Below, piece by piece: positions 1 through 9,001 of a stretch of DNA of 41,288 bases. Made by a program: the position numbers and the translations under genes. Within the stretch, counting starts at the first letter, position 1; each line of letters begins with the position of its first letter. The notes beneath the pieces were generated by a model. That model was not told the origin of the DNA. It saw only the letters and a list, made by a program, of their open reading frames with translations, and searched no databases. Origin of the DNA: Deltaproteobacteria bacterium (GTDB lineage Bacteria; Myxococcota; B64-G9); NCBI GenBank assembly GCA_030622135.1, contig JAUXGL010000013.1, forward strand, positions 1 through 41,288, written 5' to 3'.

Positions 1-176
1 TGGGAAAAGGCATGGGCTTCAACCTGATGACCGGTATTGAATTCAAGCTATTCGGCGGCCTGCTTGTCGGCGCGGGGTATGACCTGATCAAGTTGTTCAT
101 CAACGATGAGAACCTGGGAGACACGTCGGACAGCTATACGAGTTTCTTTATCCGGGTGGGATGGGGCCACCGCTGA
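1..176 (+). CDS. C-terminal end of an outer-membrane beta-barrel-like protein (partial)
   Basis: An open frame runs in from the left edge and stops at TGA 174-176. The 58 visible residues alternate hydrophobic/aromatic and small or polar residues in strand-like blocks. There is a glycine-rich strand (GLLVGAGYDL), a polar loop rich in Asp and Asn, and a last strand FFIRVGWG close to the end. This is the usual look of the last two or three strands of an outer-membrane barrel or porin. The final residue is Arg rather than the common Phe/Tyr, so the barrel call is an inference from pattern. The 5' part and start lie outside the window. The downstream nucleotidase-barrel gene is on the same strand after 190 bases, so the two may or may not share a transcript. 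Confidence 0.5.
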   Translation, partial: GKGMGFNLMTGIEFKLFGGLLVGAGYDLIKLFINDENLGDTSDSYTSFFIRVGWGHR

Positions 177-366
177 CGGACCGCGCCGACTATCAGTAAA
201 CATAAACATCGGGGTGAACCCCGAATCACGGTAAACAGAATCTCTCTTGACCGGCGATGCAAATGGTGTGAGCCTCTTTCTTTATGATCTCCAGTGATAA
301 GATCGAGGGTGTCGCGATAGTAATGATAACTGTTTACAACATCTTCGATAAGGCCGAGGGCGTTTG

Positions 367-2760
367 ATGGGCAGGATGGGACACCGGTGCTATGTGGTGG
401 TAGCTGTCTTGGTGCTGGCGGCGTTTCTGGCGCCGGCCGGAGCGCCGGCGGGAGAGCGGGCTGACCGGCGGCGGGTAGTGGTTTTGTTCACCACCGACCT
501 GTACGGCCGGTTCTCGGAGGTTGCCTGCGGGCAGGACGAGCCGGCGAGCGATTTCGCCAATCTGGTGGCGGCCGTTGCCGCCGTGCGCCTTGAGCTGACC
601 GGGGCCGGCCGGCCGTTGCCGCTGGTGCTCAACGGCGGCGACAACATCGGACCGCATGCGTTCGGGCGCTTCGTTCTCTCGAAGGGAAAGCCGGGGGCCA
701 GGATGCTGGCGGGTTGGCTCCGCGCGGCCGATTACGAGCTGGTGGCGCTCGGCAACCAGGACCTCTACGCCGCCCCGGACCGGCTGCGGGCCTACCTGGA
801 AGCCTGCGTGGAGGCCGGGCTCGAGTTCTCCGCGGCCAATTTGGACTGCGAGTCGAAGGAGGTCGGGTTGTGCCCGTTCATCGGGGCCGGGCCCAAGCGG
901 TACCGCCTGTTCGAACGCGGGGGTTTGAAGATAGCGGTCTTTTCGCTCATCCACGGCAACCTGGCGGAAGACGTCCCCCCGCCGAACCTTTTGGGTATCA
1001 AGGTTGCCGATCCTATAAAACGGGCGCAGAAAGTAGCGGCGGCGGCGCGTGAAGCCGGGGCCGACCTGGTGTTCGTGCTTTCCCACCTGGATTACTCGGA
1101 GACATCGCCCAGAAAGGCGTTGGAGCTGGCCCGATCGCTTCCCGGTGCCGACCTGATCGTCGCCAACGGGTTCACTTCCAGTGAGGGCGAGCGGGGCATC
1201 GGAGTCATCCGCTTCGCCGACGGAGCCACGCCCATCGTCGGCAGCGATCTCTTCGGCCAGCATTTGGGACGTGTCGATCTGACCGTGGTGCGCAAAGGCA
1301 ATCTCTGGCGGGTGGAATCTGCCGATAGCGCCGAGTTGGATCCCTCTGCGGTTTCGCCGGAACCGGTTATCCGGGAGGAGCTGGCCTCCCTCAAGAAGTC
1401 CTACTGCACCGACTGGGATCAGCCCGTGGGCGGCGGGAAACTGCAGAAGCCCATGAGCCATACGGATTTCGAGCGGTACTTGATGGAGATCATGCGGCGC
1501 AAAACCAAGAGTGAGCTGGCCTTCATCAACCGGGGAGTGGTCGATCCGCGAACGGTTTTTCCCCTGGAGGGTGCCATCACCCGGCACGATTTCTTCTCCG
1601 GGTTGCCCCACCGGAACCGGATCTACCGGTTCGAGCTAAACGTCGAGGAGCTGACCAAGCTCTGTGCCGCCATGGCCCAGGAGAAGGGAGCGACCGGGGA
1701 AGTTCGCCTGTTGCACCGGGGCTTGAGCTGCGGCGATGCCATCAAGGTAAACGGCCGGGCCCTCGAGTCCGGGGAGTCCTACACCGCTGTGACCATCGAG
1801 CATCTGGCCAAGGGGATGCTTTCGTATTTCAAAGGTCAGGAGAAGAAGATGGCGCTGTTCCGCCCCGATCCGGAGGGGGACGCCCCGATCCTGGGGGAGT
1901 TGGCGCGGGGGTTTCTTTCCGGCCCCAGGTTCGGCGGAGCGGAGCCCGAGCCCATCGACCTGGAGGCAAACTTCGTCGATCTCGCTCGCAGGCTCCGCTG
2001 GACGTTCTCGGGCATGGTGAACTTCAACCTGGCCGACACCCGCGTCGATAACGGTCCCGACTACGGGGAAAGTCAGCTCACCCGCGACGAGTTCATTGCC
2101 CTGAAGGGAGAGGTGCGCGGCAAGCTGGGAGCCTCCTCCAGCTTCCACGCGTTCTCCGCCGAGATGTTGTTGAAGTACGCCAAGAGTTCGACCAACGCAG
2201 CGGATTTCGTGGAGAGCGAGGACCTGACCACCTTCAACTTGCTGTACAAGCTCAACGCCCTGCGTACGGAAAGCTCCGGCTGGTATGTGCCGGCGCTGTA
2301 TGTGGAGGGCAAGACCGAGACCGAGCTGACCCAGCCGGACGAGCGTGATTACCACCACCTGGAGTTGACCGGCACCATGGGTGTCCGCTTCGCTTTGTTG
2401 TCCACGCTGGAAGCGAAGATCGGTGCCGGCGTGCGTCACGAGGTGCTGGATGAGAACGCCGATCCAGTTTACGGTGTGGATGTGGGCTATGAACTGGTCC
2501 GGACGGATCTGTTCAGCCTGATGGAGAGCCCCTTTCAGTTCGAGTCGAAGTTCTCGACGTTCTTTGGCGACATCGGACGGACCAACACGCTCAAGGGCCA
2601 GTGGACCAACCGCATCTACTTCGCGCTGGTGGGACCGATCTTCTTCACCTTCACCCACGATCTGTTCTTCTACCGGTACTCCTCCTGGGACTACGGCCTG
2701 GCCTCCGACCTGACCATCGGGCTCAGCTACAGCGCCCGGACATCCGTGCAGACTTTCTAG
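367..2760 (+). CDS. Degenerate 5'-nucleotidase/metallophosphoesterase fused to a C-terminal outer-membrane beta-barrel
   Basis: 797 aa. I chose ATG 367 because GAGGG lies about 7 bases upstream; TTG 364 and ATG 376 are alternatives. Residues 1-30 form a signal peptide (hydrophobic core, AGAPAG end). Residues 37-330 follow the UshA/5'-nucleotidase metallophosphoesterase fold, but the metal ligands are altered. The family D-x-H is D44-L-Y46, the GNHE motif reads GNQD, and the late GHTH motif reads ANGF. Residues about 365-490 resemble the 5'-nucleotidase C-terminal substrate domain. The last roughly 250 residues are amphipathic strands ending ...VQTF with a terminal Phe, as in BAM-inserted barrels. 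I infer an outer-membrane-anchored, probably catalytically impaired nucleotidase-like binding protein. No operon partner is evident; apgM starts 117 bases later with its own leader. Confidence 0.75.
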   Translation: MGRMGHRCYVVVAVLVLAAFLAPAGAPAGERADRRRVVVLFTTDLYGRFSEVACGQDEPASDFANLVAAVAAVRLELTGAGRPLPLVLNGGDNIGPHAFGRFVLSKGKPGARMLAGWLRAADYELVALGNQDLYAAPDRLRAYLEACVEAGLEFSAANLDCESKEVGLCPFIGAGPKRYRLFERGGLKIAVFSLIHGNLAEDVPPPNLLGIKVADPIKRAQKVAAAAREAGADLVFVLSHLDYSETSPRKALELARSLPGADLIVANGFTSSEGERGIGVIRFADGATPIVGSDLFGQHLGRVDLTVVRKGNLWRVESADSAELDPSAVSPEPVIREELASLKKSYCTDWDQPVGGGKLQKPMSHTDFERYLMEIMRRKTKSELAFINRGVVDPRTVFPLEGAITRHDFFSGLPHRNRIYRFELNVEELTKLCAAMAQEKGATGEVRLLHRGLSCGDAIKVNGRALESGESYTAVTIEHLAKGMLSYFKGQEKKMALFRPDPEGDAPILGELARGFLSGPRFGGAEPEPIDLEANFVDLARRLRWTFSGMVNFNLADTRVDNGPDYGESQLTRDEFIALKGEVRGKLGASSSFHAFSAEMLLKYAKSSTNAADFVESEDLTTFNLLYKLNALRTESSGWYVPALYVEGKTETELTQPDERDYHHLELTGTMGVRFALLSTLEAKIGAGVRHEVLDENADPVYGVDVGYELVRTDLFSLMESPFQFESKFSTFFGDIGRTNTLKGQWTNRIYFALVGPIFFTFTHDLFFYRYSSWDYGLASDLTIGLSYSARTSVQTF

Positions 2761-2877
2761 CCCCGTGTCGCTTCGCGCCACGGGACAAGCTTAATCAGGG
2801 GTAACGCCATACCGATACAGTTCATTGAACAGATTTCAAGTTCCGAGCCTATAAGCAGGGCTAGAAGGAGAACTTCC

Positions 2878-4098
2878 ATGGATTTGGATTTCCTGGCTTC
2901 GCTGGCGGTGGCGAACGACAAGAAGGTCGTCCTAGTGGTCCTCGACGGGGTGGGCGGATTGGCGGGACCGAACGGCCGAACTTCACTGGAGGCGGCCCAC
3001 ACGCCGAACCTGGACGATCTGGCCGAGCGGGGGATCTGCGGGTTTCATGACCCGGTGGCGCCCGGGATCACCCCGGGGTCGGGCCCGGCCCACATCGGCC
3101 TGTTCGGCTACGATCCATTTCGTTACACAATCGGAAGGGGCGTTCTGGACACCGCCGGAACTCCCTTCGTGTTCAAGAAAGGGGACCTGGCCAGCCGGCT
3201 GAACTTTGCCACCCTGGGTGCCGACGGCACCATTTCGGATCGGCGGGCCGGCCGCATCCCGGATGATGAGGGACAGCGGTTGACCGCCAAACTGGCCGCG
3301 AAGATAGCGGAGATCGAAGGCGTCCAGATTTTACTTCAGCACGTCAAGGGGTACCGCGCCGCGGTGATCTTTAGGGGTAGGCAACTGGACGCGCGGCTCT
3401 GCGACAGCGATCCCCAGCGGGTGGGCCAGAAACCCCAAGATGTGGTTCCCATCGAAGACAACCCGACACCGGAGGCGTTTCTCGCGGCCAAGCTGTCCAA
3501 TACTTTTATCCGGCAGGCGCAAAAAACGCTGGCCGATGAACCCAAGGCCAACTTCGTAATGATGCGCGGGTTCGACAACTACGAGCCCTTGCCCAGCTTT
3601 GGCGATCTTTACAAGTGGAGGTCCTGCGCCGTCGCCGCCTATCCCATGTACAAGGGCGTGGCCAAGTTGGCGGGCATGCGGGTGATCGAGGCGGGGCAGT
3701 CCAGCATGGAGGCGGAGTTGGATCTGGTTGAGCGGGAACTCCCCAATACGGATTTCATCTTTCTGCACATCAAGAAGACCGACTCCATGGGCGAAGACGG
3801 AAACTACGACGGCAAGGTAAAGGCGATCGAGCACTTCGACCGACTGGTGCCCCGTTTGACCGGGCTGAATCCGGATGTCTTGTGCATCACCGGGGATCAT
3901 TCCACCCCCTGGAGCCTCAAGAGCCATTCCTGGCACCCGGTGCCCGTCTGCATCGTGGCCGCCTCCGCCCGCGTGGACGCCTGCCGGTCTTTCTCGGAGA
4001 TCGCTTTTCTCCAGGGTGGCCTGGGCCGGATTCACTCCACCGAGGTGATGCCTCTCTTGCTGGCGCACGCAGAAAGACTAAAAAAATTCGGCGCTTAG
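2878..4098 (+). CDS. apgM: Cofactor-independent phosphoglycerate mutase, archaeal ApgM type
   Basis: 406 aa, the usual ApgM length. It interconverts 3- and 2-phosphoglycerate in cytoplasmic glycolysis/gluconeogenesis without 2,3-bisphosphoglycerate. It belongs to the alkaline phosphatase superfamily. Visible motifs are the N-terminal metal ligand in VVLDGVGG (D23), HTPNLDDLA, the phosphorylated serine in the GSGPAH segment (S68), and a late metal site in TGDHSTPW. ATG 2878 is preceded by a strong AGAAGGAG site about 8 bases upstream. A possible sigma-70 promoter (TTGAAC 2825-2830, TATAAG 2850-2855) has a 19-base spacer, longer than ideal. The hairpin at 2762-2784 between this gene and the nucleotidase lacks a T run. 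The family call is firm; specificity for phosphoglycerate is by family. Confidence 0.92.
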   Translation: MDLDFLASLAVANDKKVVLVVLDGVGGLAGPNGRTSLEAAHTPNLDDLAERGICGFHDPVAPGITPGSGPAHIGLFGYDPFRYTIGRGVLDTAGTPFVFKKGDLASRLNFATLGADGTISDRRAGRIPDDEGQRLTAKLAAKIAEIEGVQILLQHVKGYRAAVIFRGRQLDARLCDSDPQRVGQKPQDVVPIEDNPTPEAFLAAKLSNTFIRQAQKTLADEPKANFVMMRGFDNYEPLPSFGDLYKWRSCAVAAYPMYKGVAKLAGMRVIEAGQSSMEAELDLVERELPNTDFIFLHIKKTDSMGEDGNYDGKVKAIEHFDRLVPRLTGLNPDVLCITGDHSTPWSLKSHSWHPVPVCIVAASARVDACRSFSEIAFLQGGLGRIHSTEVMPLLLAHAERLKKFGA

Positions 4099-4306
4099 AG
4101 TTTGGCCAGAAACCGCGGATTAACCGGTATATTGCCGCTCCGCCGATCAGCACCAGTGCGAGGCCGCACGGAAGATGGAACTAAACGTTGAAGAGTTCCC
4201 CGCTGACGCGTCCGATCCCCCAGATTTCGTTTGCAAAACAGGGCGCGGGGTGGTAGCTTCACAGACCGTTTGCGAGTGAGAAACACCTTTTCGATCGAGG
4301 TGCGGT

Positions 4307-4753
4307 GTGGCCAGTATCCCCGAAGAATCGCTTGAGAAATTGCTGTATTTCCGCCGGGAGATGGACCGGATCTTTCGTGAGTTCTTTGATCCTTCGCGGG
4401 AGGAGGCCCTCAGCGAAGGCGGAAGCGTGGATGTGCTCCTGGATGTATTGGAAACCGAAGGCGAAATTATCATCGAGGCGGAGTTGCCGGGGCTGATCCG
4501 GGAGGATCTGGAGATTTCGGTGCTCAGCGATATCCTGATCATCGAGGGGAAAAAGCTCAAGATATCGCCACCTGACAGTGTCAATTTCCAGTGCATGGAG
4601 AGATCCTTCGGTAAATTCCGGCGCATCGTCGAGATTCCCGGAGCGGGCGACACGCGCAACATCCAGTGTAAGTATGACCGGGGGCTTCTCCGCGTGCGCC
4701 TTCCGAAAATAAAAGAGCGCCGGGGCCACCGGCGCAAGGTACCCATCGACTAG
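4307..4753 (+). CDS. Small heat-shock protein, Hsp20/alpha-crystallin family
   Basis: 148 aa, a typical Hsp20 length. It is an ATP-independent holdase that binds unfolding proteins in the cytoplasm as oligomers. The alpha-crystallin domain spans about residues 42-140. It shows the ELPG segment, the ERSFGKFRR strand and the C-terminal YDRGLLRVRLPK signature (usually GxLxVxxPK). The C-terminal I-x-I/V oligomerisation motif is weak (VPI). The start is GTG 4307 with GAGG about 6 bases upstream. The gene stops 9 bases before the Lon-like fragment, so the two were probably co-transcribed. The 208 bases upstream contain no clear heat-shock (CIRCE or sigma-32) element that I can recognise. Confidence 0.88.
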   Translation: MASIPEESLEKLLYFRREMDRIFREFFDPSREEALSEGGSVDVLLDVLETEGEIIIEAELPGLIREDLEISVLSDILIIEGKKLKISPPDSVNFQCMERSFGKFRRIVEIPGAGDTRNIQCKYDRGLLRVRLPKIKERRGHRRKVPID

Positions 4754-4762
4754 CTTGGGTTC

Positions 4763-5065
4763 ATGATCTCCATCGAGGAAAACGACCAGCTTGAGATCCC
4801 GTCGACGCTTCCGCTTCTCCCGGTGCGCGACCCGGTAGTCTTCCCCTTGGCGATCGTGCCGCTGTTTGTCGGCCGGGAGATATCCGTTACCGCGGTGGAG
4901 CATGCCCTGGCCTCGCACCGGACGGTCATGCTGACTTCCCAGCGGGAGGTTTTGGTGGTGCTGGTGCGGCCGCCGTTTGGCGCCATTTCCAAGAGTCGCG
5001 AAGGCGCCCAGCGGGGTAAACACGATCCCCCAGGGCCCGAGATGACTCCGGTTGCCGGTGCTTGA
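4763..5065 (+). pseudogene. lon: Remnant of ATP-dependent protease Lon: N-terminal domain fragment only
   Basis: 100 aa. Residues 16-63 match the start of the Lon substrate-binding domain, with LPLLPVRD, VVFP, IVPLFVGRE, and then a helix and QRE where Lon normally has VAQK. After about residue 64 the similarity ends abruptly and the frame continues with a composition unlike Lon (RPPFGAISKSREGAQ). A full Lon is about 800 aa, so the AAA+ and Ser-Lys protease domains are gone. The fragment stops 6 bases before mglA, which fits an internal deletion that removed most of a lon gene between hsp20 and mglA. It could instead be a small stand-alone LonN-like protein, but the missing half-domain argues against function. 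Confidence 0.7.
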
Positions 5066-5071
5066 GGAAAC

Positions 5072-5770
5072 ATGGTTCAGTTCAACCTGAAACAGCGGGA
5101 AATTACCCTGAAGATCGTCTACTACGGTCCGGCCTTATCCGGGAAGACGACCAATCTCCAGGTCATTCACCAGGTGCTCGATCCCGACTCTCGCGGCCGG
5201 CTCATGGTGCTGGACACGTCCGATGACCGGACGCTCTTCTTCGATCTCATGCCCGTGTTTTTCAAGACCCAATCCGGATTCACCGTGAAGGTCAAGATCT
5301 TTACCGTTCCGGGGCAGGTGATGCACAACTCCACCCGGCGGGTCGTTCTCCAGGGCGCCGACGGCGTCGTGTTCACCGCCGACTCGCAAAAGAGCCTGAG
5401 CAAGGCCAACAAAGAGTCCTGGCGGGACATGGCGAACAACCTCAAGATTAACGGGCTGGACCTCAACGAAATATCCATGGTTATCCAGTTCAACAAGCGG
5501 GATCTGCCCGAAGTACGTTCCGACGACGAAATCGCCGAGGTGGCTCGGAGGGGCAAGGAGCCGGTCTACAAGGCCACGGCCATTCGGGGAAAGGGCGTTA
5601 TGGAGACCCTGGAGGGGATCCTGCGCCTGACCTGGAGATCGCTGAATGTCAAGCACAACCTGGAAGAGAAACTGCAGGTGACGGAAAACGAGTTCATCAC
5701 CGGAGTGCTCAAGCCGTCCGACCGGGTCGGTGGGCCCTCGTTCCGCCAGGAGGAAGGAGATTTGCGATGA
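5072..5770 (+). CDS. mglA: MglA-type small Ras-like GTPase
   Basis: 232 aa. MglA is a cytoplasmic polarity GTPase that in Myxococcus directs gliding and type IV pilus motility with the GAP MglB and Frz signalling. The P-loop is GPALSGKTT (residues 19-27). The DRTLFFD segment matches the MglA switch I region, and TVPGQ marks the switch II/Walker B region. NKRD (about 145) gives guanine specificity. The C-terminal tail of about 35 residues is longer than in minimal MglA. ATG follows GAGGAAAC directly. The stop overlaps the start of the next kinase gene (ATGA), so the two are translationally coupled. No mglB is present in the window; the neighbours are che-type genes, suggesting the GTPase is an output or partner of that chemosensory pathway. 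Confidence 0.9.
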   Translation: MVQFNLKQREITLKIVYYGPALSGKTTNLQVIHQVLDPDSRGRLMVLDTSDDRTLFFDLMPVFFKTQSGFTVKVKIFTVPGQVMHNSTRRVVLQGADGVVFTADSQKSLSKANKESWRDMANNLKINGLDLNEISMVIQFNKRDLPEVRSDDEIAEVARRGKEPVYKATAIRGKGVMETLEGILRLTWRSLNVKHNLEEKLQVTENEFITGVLKPSDRVGGPSFRQEEGDLR

Positions 5771-7185
5771 AGTCGGTTTCTCCGCCGTCGACGATGGATT
5801 CCTCGGTCCTGCAGAAAAGCTTCTCGTTGGGCGAGCTTCTGGATCTGGAGTCCTTCCGGGAGGTTTGTGAGAGCTACGCCGGCTTGTTCCAGATCGGTTT
5901 CAAGATCTTCGATCGATCCAGGGAGTTGCTGGTGGACGTGAAGGGGAGCGGCGCCGATTTCTGCGCCTATCTCTTCCAACTTCCGGAGGGAAAGGTACGC
6001 TGCACCCGTGAGGTGTCCATCATCCGCGATTTGGAGATTTCCGGTCGGGACCCGATCTATTACGATTGCCACACCGGCTTGCGCTACGCCCTCGCGCCGA
6101 TTTTTCACGAGGGGGACGCCATCGGCAGACTGTTGTACGGCCCCTATCTTCCCGCGGACGTTTCTCCCCCCGATCTCTCGTACCTGGGTGAGCGCTTCAA
6201 TCCCGGGATTGCTTCGCGTCTCTTGGGGAATGTGCGTAAGGTGAGGAGTGACGTGGTATTCAAGGTGATCCGGCATCTCACCCAGACCATCGAGGTGATG
6301 CTTTTTATCGGCTACAAGCATGTCCTCATCTCCCGCTTGCACGTCGAGGCGGTGACGGCCAGCTATGCGGATCTGCAGGTGAAGAACCAGGAGCTTGCCG
6401 AGTCGTTTAGGAGGTTGAAGGAGCTGGATCGGCTGAAGAGCAATTTTCTGGCCACCGTCTCGCACGAACTGCGTACCCCGCTGACCTCCGTGATCGGCTA
6501 CAGTGAGATGCTGCTGGAGAGGTTGGCCGGGCCATTGACCGATGAGCAGCGGGAGTACATCGGCACGATCATGGAGAAGGGGGAGCAGCTTCTGGGGTTG
6601 ATTAGCAGCATTCTGGATTTTTCCAAGATCGATACGGGGGCGCTCCGGCTGAACCCGACTCCCACCAATGTGGTCGAAGTCACGCGCTCGGCGGTTACCA
6701 CGGTCATGCCGATGGCCCGCAAGCTGGGCGTCACTATTGATTTCGCAGCCGAGCAGAAAACCCCGATTATTCACGCCGACACGGACAAGATCAGGCAGGT
6801 CCTGGTCAATATTTTGGGAAATGCGATCAAGTTCAACCGGAAAGACGGAACGGTTTTTGTAAAGGTGGCGCCGATCTCCCGGCCGAGTCAAAGCGCCCGG
6901 GTTGGCGAGGATCTTCCCGTGGCGTTGATCCCGGCGATGGAGGAGTTCGTGAGCATCGCGGTGGCGGACACCGGCGTGGGAATTCCCAGCGACAAGCTGG
7001 ACCGCATTTTCGACTCGTTTTACCAGGTGGACGGTTCCTCTACGCGGGAGTACGGCGGCACCGGATTGGGCCTGGCCATCACCCGCAACCTGGTGGAGGT
7101 ACATGGAGGGATCATCGAAGTGGAAAGTAAACCAGAGAAGGGCAGCACGTTTACGGTGCTGCTTCCCATCGAGCCGGTGACCTGA
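5767..7185 (+). CDS. Sensor histidine kinase with N-terminal PocR-like domain
   Basis: 472 aa, apparently soluble (no membrane segment). Residues about 15-185 look like the PocR sensory domain, with LFQIGFKIFD, a Cys-rich stretch ending in the YDCHTGL motif, then PIFHEGDAIG. PocR domains are thought to bind small organic ligands. A coiled-coil linker (about 195-220) leads to HisKA with phospho-acceptor H233 in SHELRTPLTS. The HATPase region has the N box (VNILGNAIKFN), G1 (DTGVGIP) and G2 (GGTGLGL). The start ATG overlaps the mglA stop. The MCP gene follows after 25 bases. I infer that it works with MglA and the che genes; no dedicated response regulator adjoins it. Confidence 0.88.
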   Translation: MKSVSPPSTMDSSVLQKSFSLGELLDLESFREVCESYAGLFQIGFKIFDRSRELLVDVKGSGADFCAYLFQLPEGKVRCTREVSIIRDLEISGRDPIYYDCHTGLRYALAPIFHEGDAIGRLLYGPYLPADVSPPDLSYLGERFNPGIASRLLGNVRKVRSDVVFKVIRHLTQTIEVMLFIGYKHVLISRLHVEAVTASYADLQVKNQELAESFRRLKELDRLKSNFLATVSHELRTPLTSVIGYSEMLLERLAGPLTDEQREYIGTIMEKGEQLLGLISSILDFSKIDTGALRLNPTPTNVVEVTRSAVTTVMPMARKLGVTIDFAAEQKTPIIHADTDKIRQVLVNILGNAIKFNRKDGTVFVKVAPISRPSQSARVGEDLPVALIPAMEEFVSIAVADTGVGIPSDKLDRIFDSFYQVDGSSTREYGGTGLGLAITRNLVEVHGGIIEVESKPEKGSTFTVLLPIEPVT

Positions 7186-7210
7186 TGAAAACTATCCTTA
7201 AATAGTACCA

Positions 7211-8476
7211 ATGCGGCTGCTATACAAAATTCTCATCGGTTACCTGCTGGTCCTGCTTACTCCGCTGGTTACCTGGTTTGTGGTTCATTCTCCAGACCGG
7301 CCCGGCTGGATCCAGCTGGTTGCCATCGCCGGGACGGGATTGGCGACATTTGTCGCTACGGTGTGGTGGGCCTTGTCGGTCGGCCGGAGGCTGCGGAAGC
7401 TGGCGCAGGTGGCCGAAGGGGTGGGCGCCGGCGATCTCTCCCAGCAGATCCAGCGCCGCAGGCATGGCGCCCGGCCGGACGAGTTGGACAGCCTGGCCGC
7501 CTCTATAGAAAAGATGCGGGTGAATTTCTTGCACATGCTGAGTACGCTGCTTTCCACATCCAGCCAGGCCAATTCGTCGTCATCGTCGCTCACCGAGTTG
7601 GCCAAGCGGATCAATGTTTCGGCGGGTGCGATCTCCCAATCCATGGACGAGATCGGCAAGGGGGCTGAGTTCCAGGCGGAGTTGGTGACCAAGACATCGG
7701 CGCTGACCGGTGAGATGGCCCGGAGCATCGAGAGGACGTCGCGTTCGGCGGAGGATGCGGCCAAGTCGTCTACCGAGGCCAGCGTGGTGGCCCAGTCGGG
7801 CAGCCGCATGGCGGGTAAGGCGGTCGAGAAGATGCGGGGAGTGTTCGAGGGGATCGAGAAGTACTCTCAGCGGGTTTTCGAGTTTAGTGAGCGCACCAAG
7901 GAGATCGGGAACATCGTCAAGGTAATTACCGAGGTGGCCCAACAGACCCACCTGCTGGCCATCAACGCAACCATCGAGGCGGCCCGGGCGGGTGATGCCG
8001 GGCGTGGTTTCGCCGTGGTGGCGGAGGAGATACGCCAGCTGGCCGAGAATACCTCGCGATCCGCCGAGCGGATCGGCGGGATTGTCGAGGAGGTTACCGC
8101 CGGAAGCGAAGAGACCGTGCAGGCGGGGAAGGACACCAGCCGGCACCTTTCCGAGGGAAGGGATCAGCTCACCTCGATCATAGATGCACTGGAAAACATC
8201 GCCACGACCGTGACCAGCGGCTCGGATCGGGTTCAGATCATCAGTCGTTTGGCCCGCGAGCAGATTGCCGGGGCGGAGCAAACGGTGAAGGCCATTGAGA
8301 ACATCTCGAATGTGGCCCGGAAGAACGCATCTTCCACCGAGGCGGTATCGCAGGCGGTGGAGGCGCAGAGCAGCTCATTGTTGGACGTGACTCGGCTGGC
8401 CGATGAAATCGTCGCCCTGGCCGGAGCCATGGATGCCGAAGTGCGTAAGTTCAAGCTGGACCAAACCGATGAATGA
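7211..8476 (+). CDS. Methyl-accepting chemotaxis protein without a sizeable periplasmic sensor
   Basis: 421 aa. Two membrane segments (about 6-25 and 34-56) are separated by fewer than ten residues, so there is almost no periplasmic part. A HAMP domain follows (about 56-108), then a long coiled-coil signalling domain. The highly conserved hairpin tip is seen at roughly 240-275 ([21 protein letters not shown]). That is the contact point for CheA and CheW. No C-terminal CheR-docking pentapeptide is present. Start ATG 7211 has only a weak ribosome site. The gene overlaps cheW by 8 bases. With no cheR or cheB nearby, methylation-based adaptation is not evident locally. The receptor probably senses membrane or intracellular state, or acts through a partner; that is inference. 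Confidence 0.9.
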   Translation: MRLLYKILIGYLLVLLTPLVTWFVVHSPDRPGWIQLVAIAGTGLATFVATVWWALSVGRRLRKLAQVAEGVGAGDLSQQIQRRRHGARPDELDSLAASIEKMRVNFLHMLSTLLSTSSQANSSSSSLTELAKRINVSAGAISQSMDEIGKGAEFQAELVTKTSALTGEMARSIERTSRSAEDAAKSSTEASVVAQSGSRMAGKAVEKMRGVFEGIEKYSQRVFEFSERTKEIGNIVKVITEVAQQTHLLAINATIEAARAGDAGRGFAVVAEEIRQLAENTSRSAERIGGIVEEVTAGSEETVQAGKDTSRHLSEGRDQLTSIIDALENIATTVTSGSDRVQIISRLAREQIAGAEQTVKAIENISNVARKNASSTEAVSQAVEAQSSSLLDVTRLADEIVALAGAMDAEVRKFKLDQTDE

Positions 8477-8942
8477 ACCCGGACCCGCAGGACAGCCGGA
8501 CCAGCCCCAGGAGAAGGACCGTGATCGGACGCTGGTCTTCCGCCTGAGCCAGGAGCGGTTCGGGCTGCCGCTCGCCGGGATCGTAGAGGTGTTCGAACTG
8601 GCTTCACCACTCGTGCCGGTCCCGGGTGCACCCGGTTGGATCGGAGGTGTGATCAACCACCACGGACGGGTAATCCCGGTGATTTGGATGAGTGCGTTTT
8701 TGGAAGTGGGCTCCACGGACAGCGCCGGGCAGATAATTCTGGTGGAGGTGTTCGGGGAGAGCCTTGGGTTGGCCGTCGATCAGATAGAGTCTCTGGACGA
8801 AGTTCGCGCGGAGGGCCCGGTGCAACAAGGGCGCAGGCGCTCCTGGCACCGGGGAGCCTTGATGGAGTTGATTGACACCGAGTTCATCGAGGGCTCCATC
8901 AAACAGCGGCTGACCGAGATCGGCCGCGAGTCGATCATTTGA
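8469..8942 (+). CDS. cheW: CheW-like chemotaxis coupling protein
   Basis: 157 aa, typical CheW size. It couples chemoreceptors to CheA at the membrane array. The SH3-like CheW fold shows [20 protein letters not shown] near the start, then the conserved [20 protein letters not shown] turn (family consensus near GVVNLRGxVIPVIDL), and [17 protein letters not shown]. The chosen ATG 8469 removes an implausible extension and gives an 8-base overlap with the MCP stop, implying translational coupling. The C-terminal 25 residues resemble the CheW tail. Confidence 0.88.
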   Translation: MNEPGPAGQPDQPQEKDRDRTLVFRLSQERFGLPLAGIVEVFELASPLVPVPGAPGWIGGVINHHGRVIPVIWMSAFLEVGSTDSAGQIILVEVFGESLGLAVDQIESLDEVRAEGPVQQGRRRSWHRGALMELIDTEFIEGSIKQRLTEIGRESII

Positions 8943-9001
8943 CGCGGAGTGGAGTACGTAGTAATTAAGAAATGCCTGGGTGGTACGTTAAGGAGGGATA
9001 A

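Noticed and set aside
209-224. TCGGGG-TGAA-CCCCGA hairpin after the first partial gene
   Set aside because: Good stem but no T run and no second copy; function cannot be supported.
2762-2784. CCCGTG/CACGGG hairpin after the nucleotidase-barrel gene as a terminator
   Set aside because: Plausible stem but no T run follows; too weak to annotate.
2825-2855. Promoter for apgM (TTGAAC and TATAAG)
   Set aside because: Spacer is 19 bases, so I mention it only under the gene and do not list it as a feature.
5566-7104. 512-codon minus-strand frame across the PocR kinase
   Set aside because: Same shadow effect; it lies over a well-supported kinase and has no recognisable protein features.
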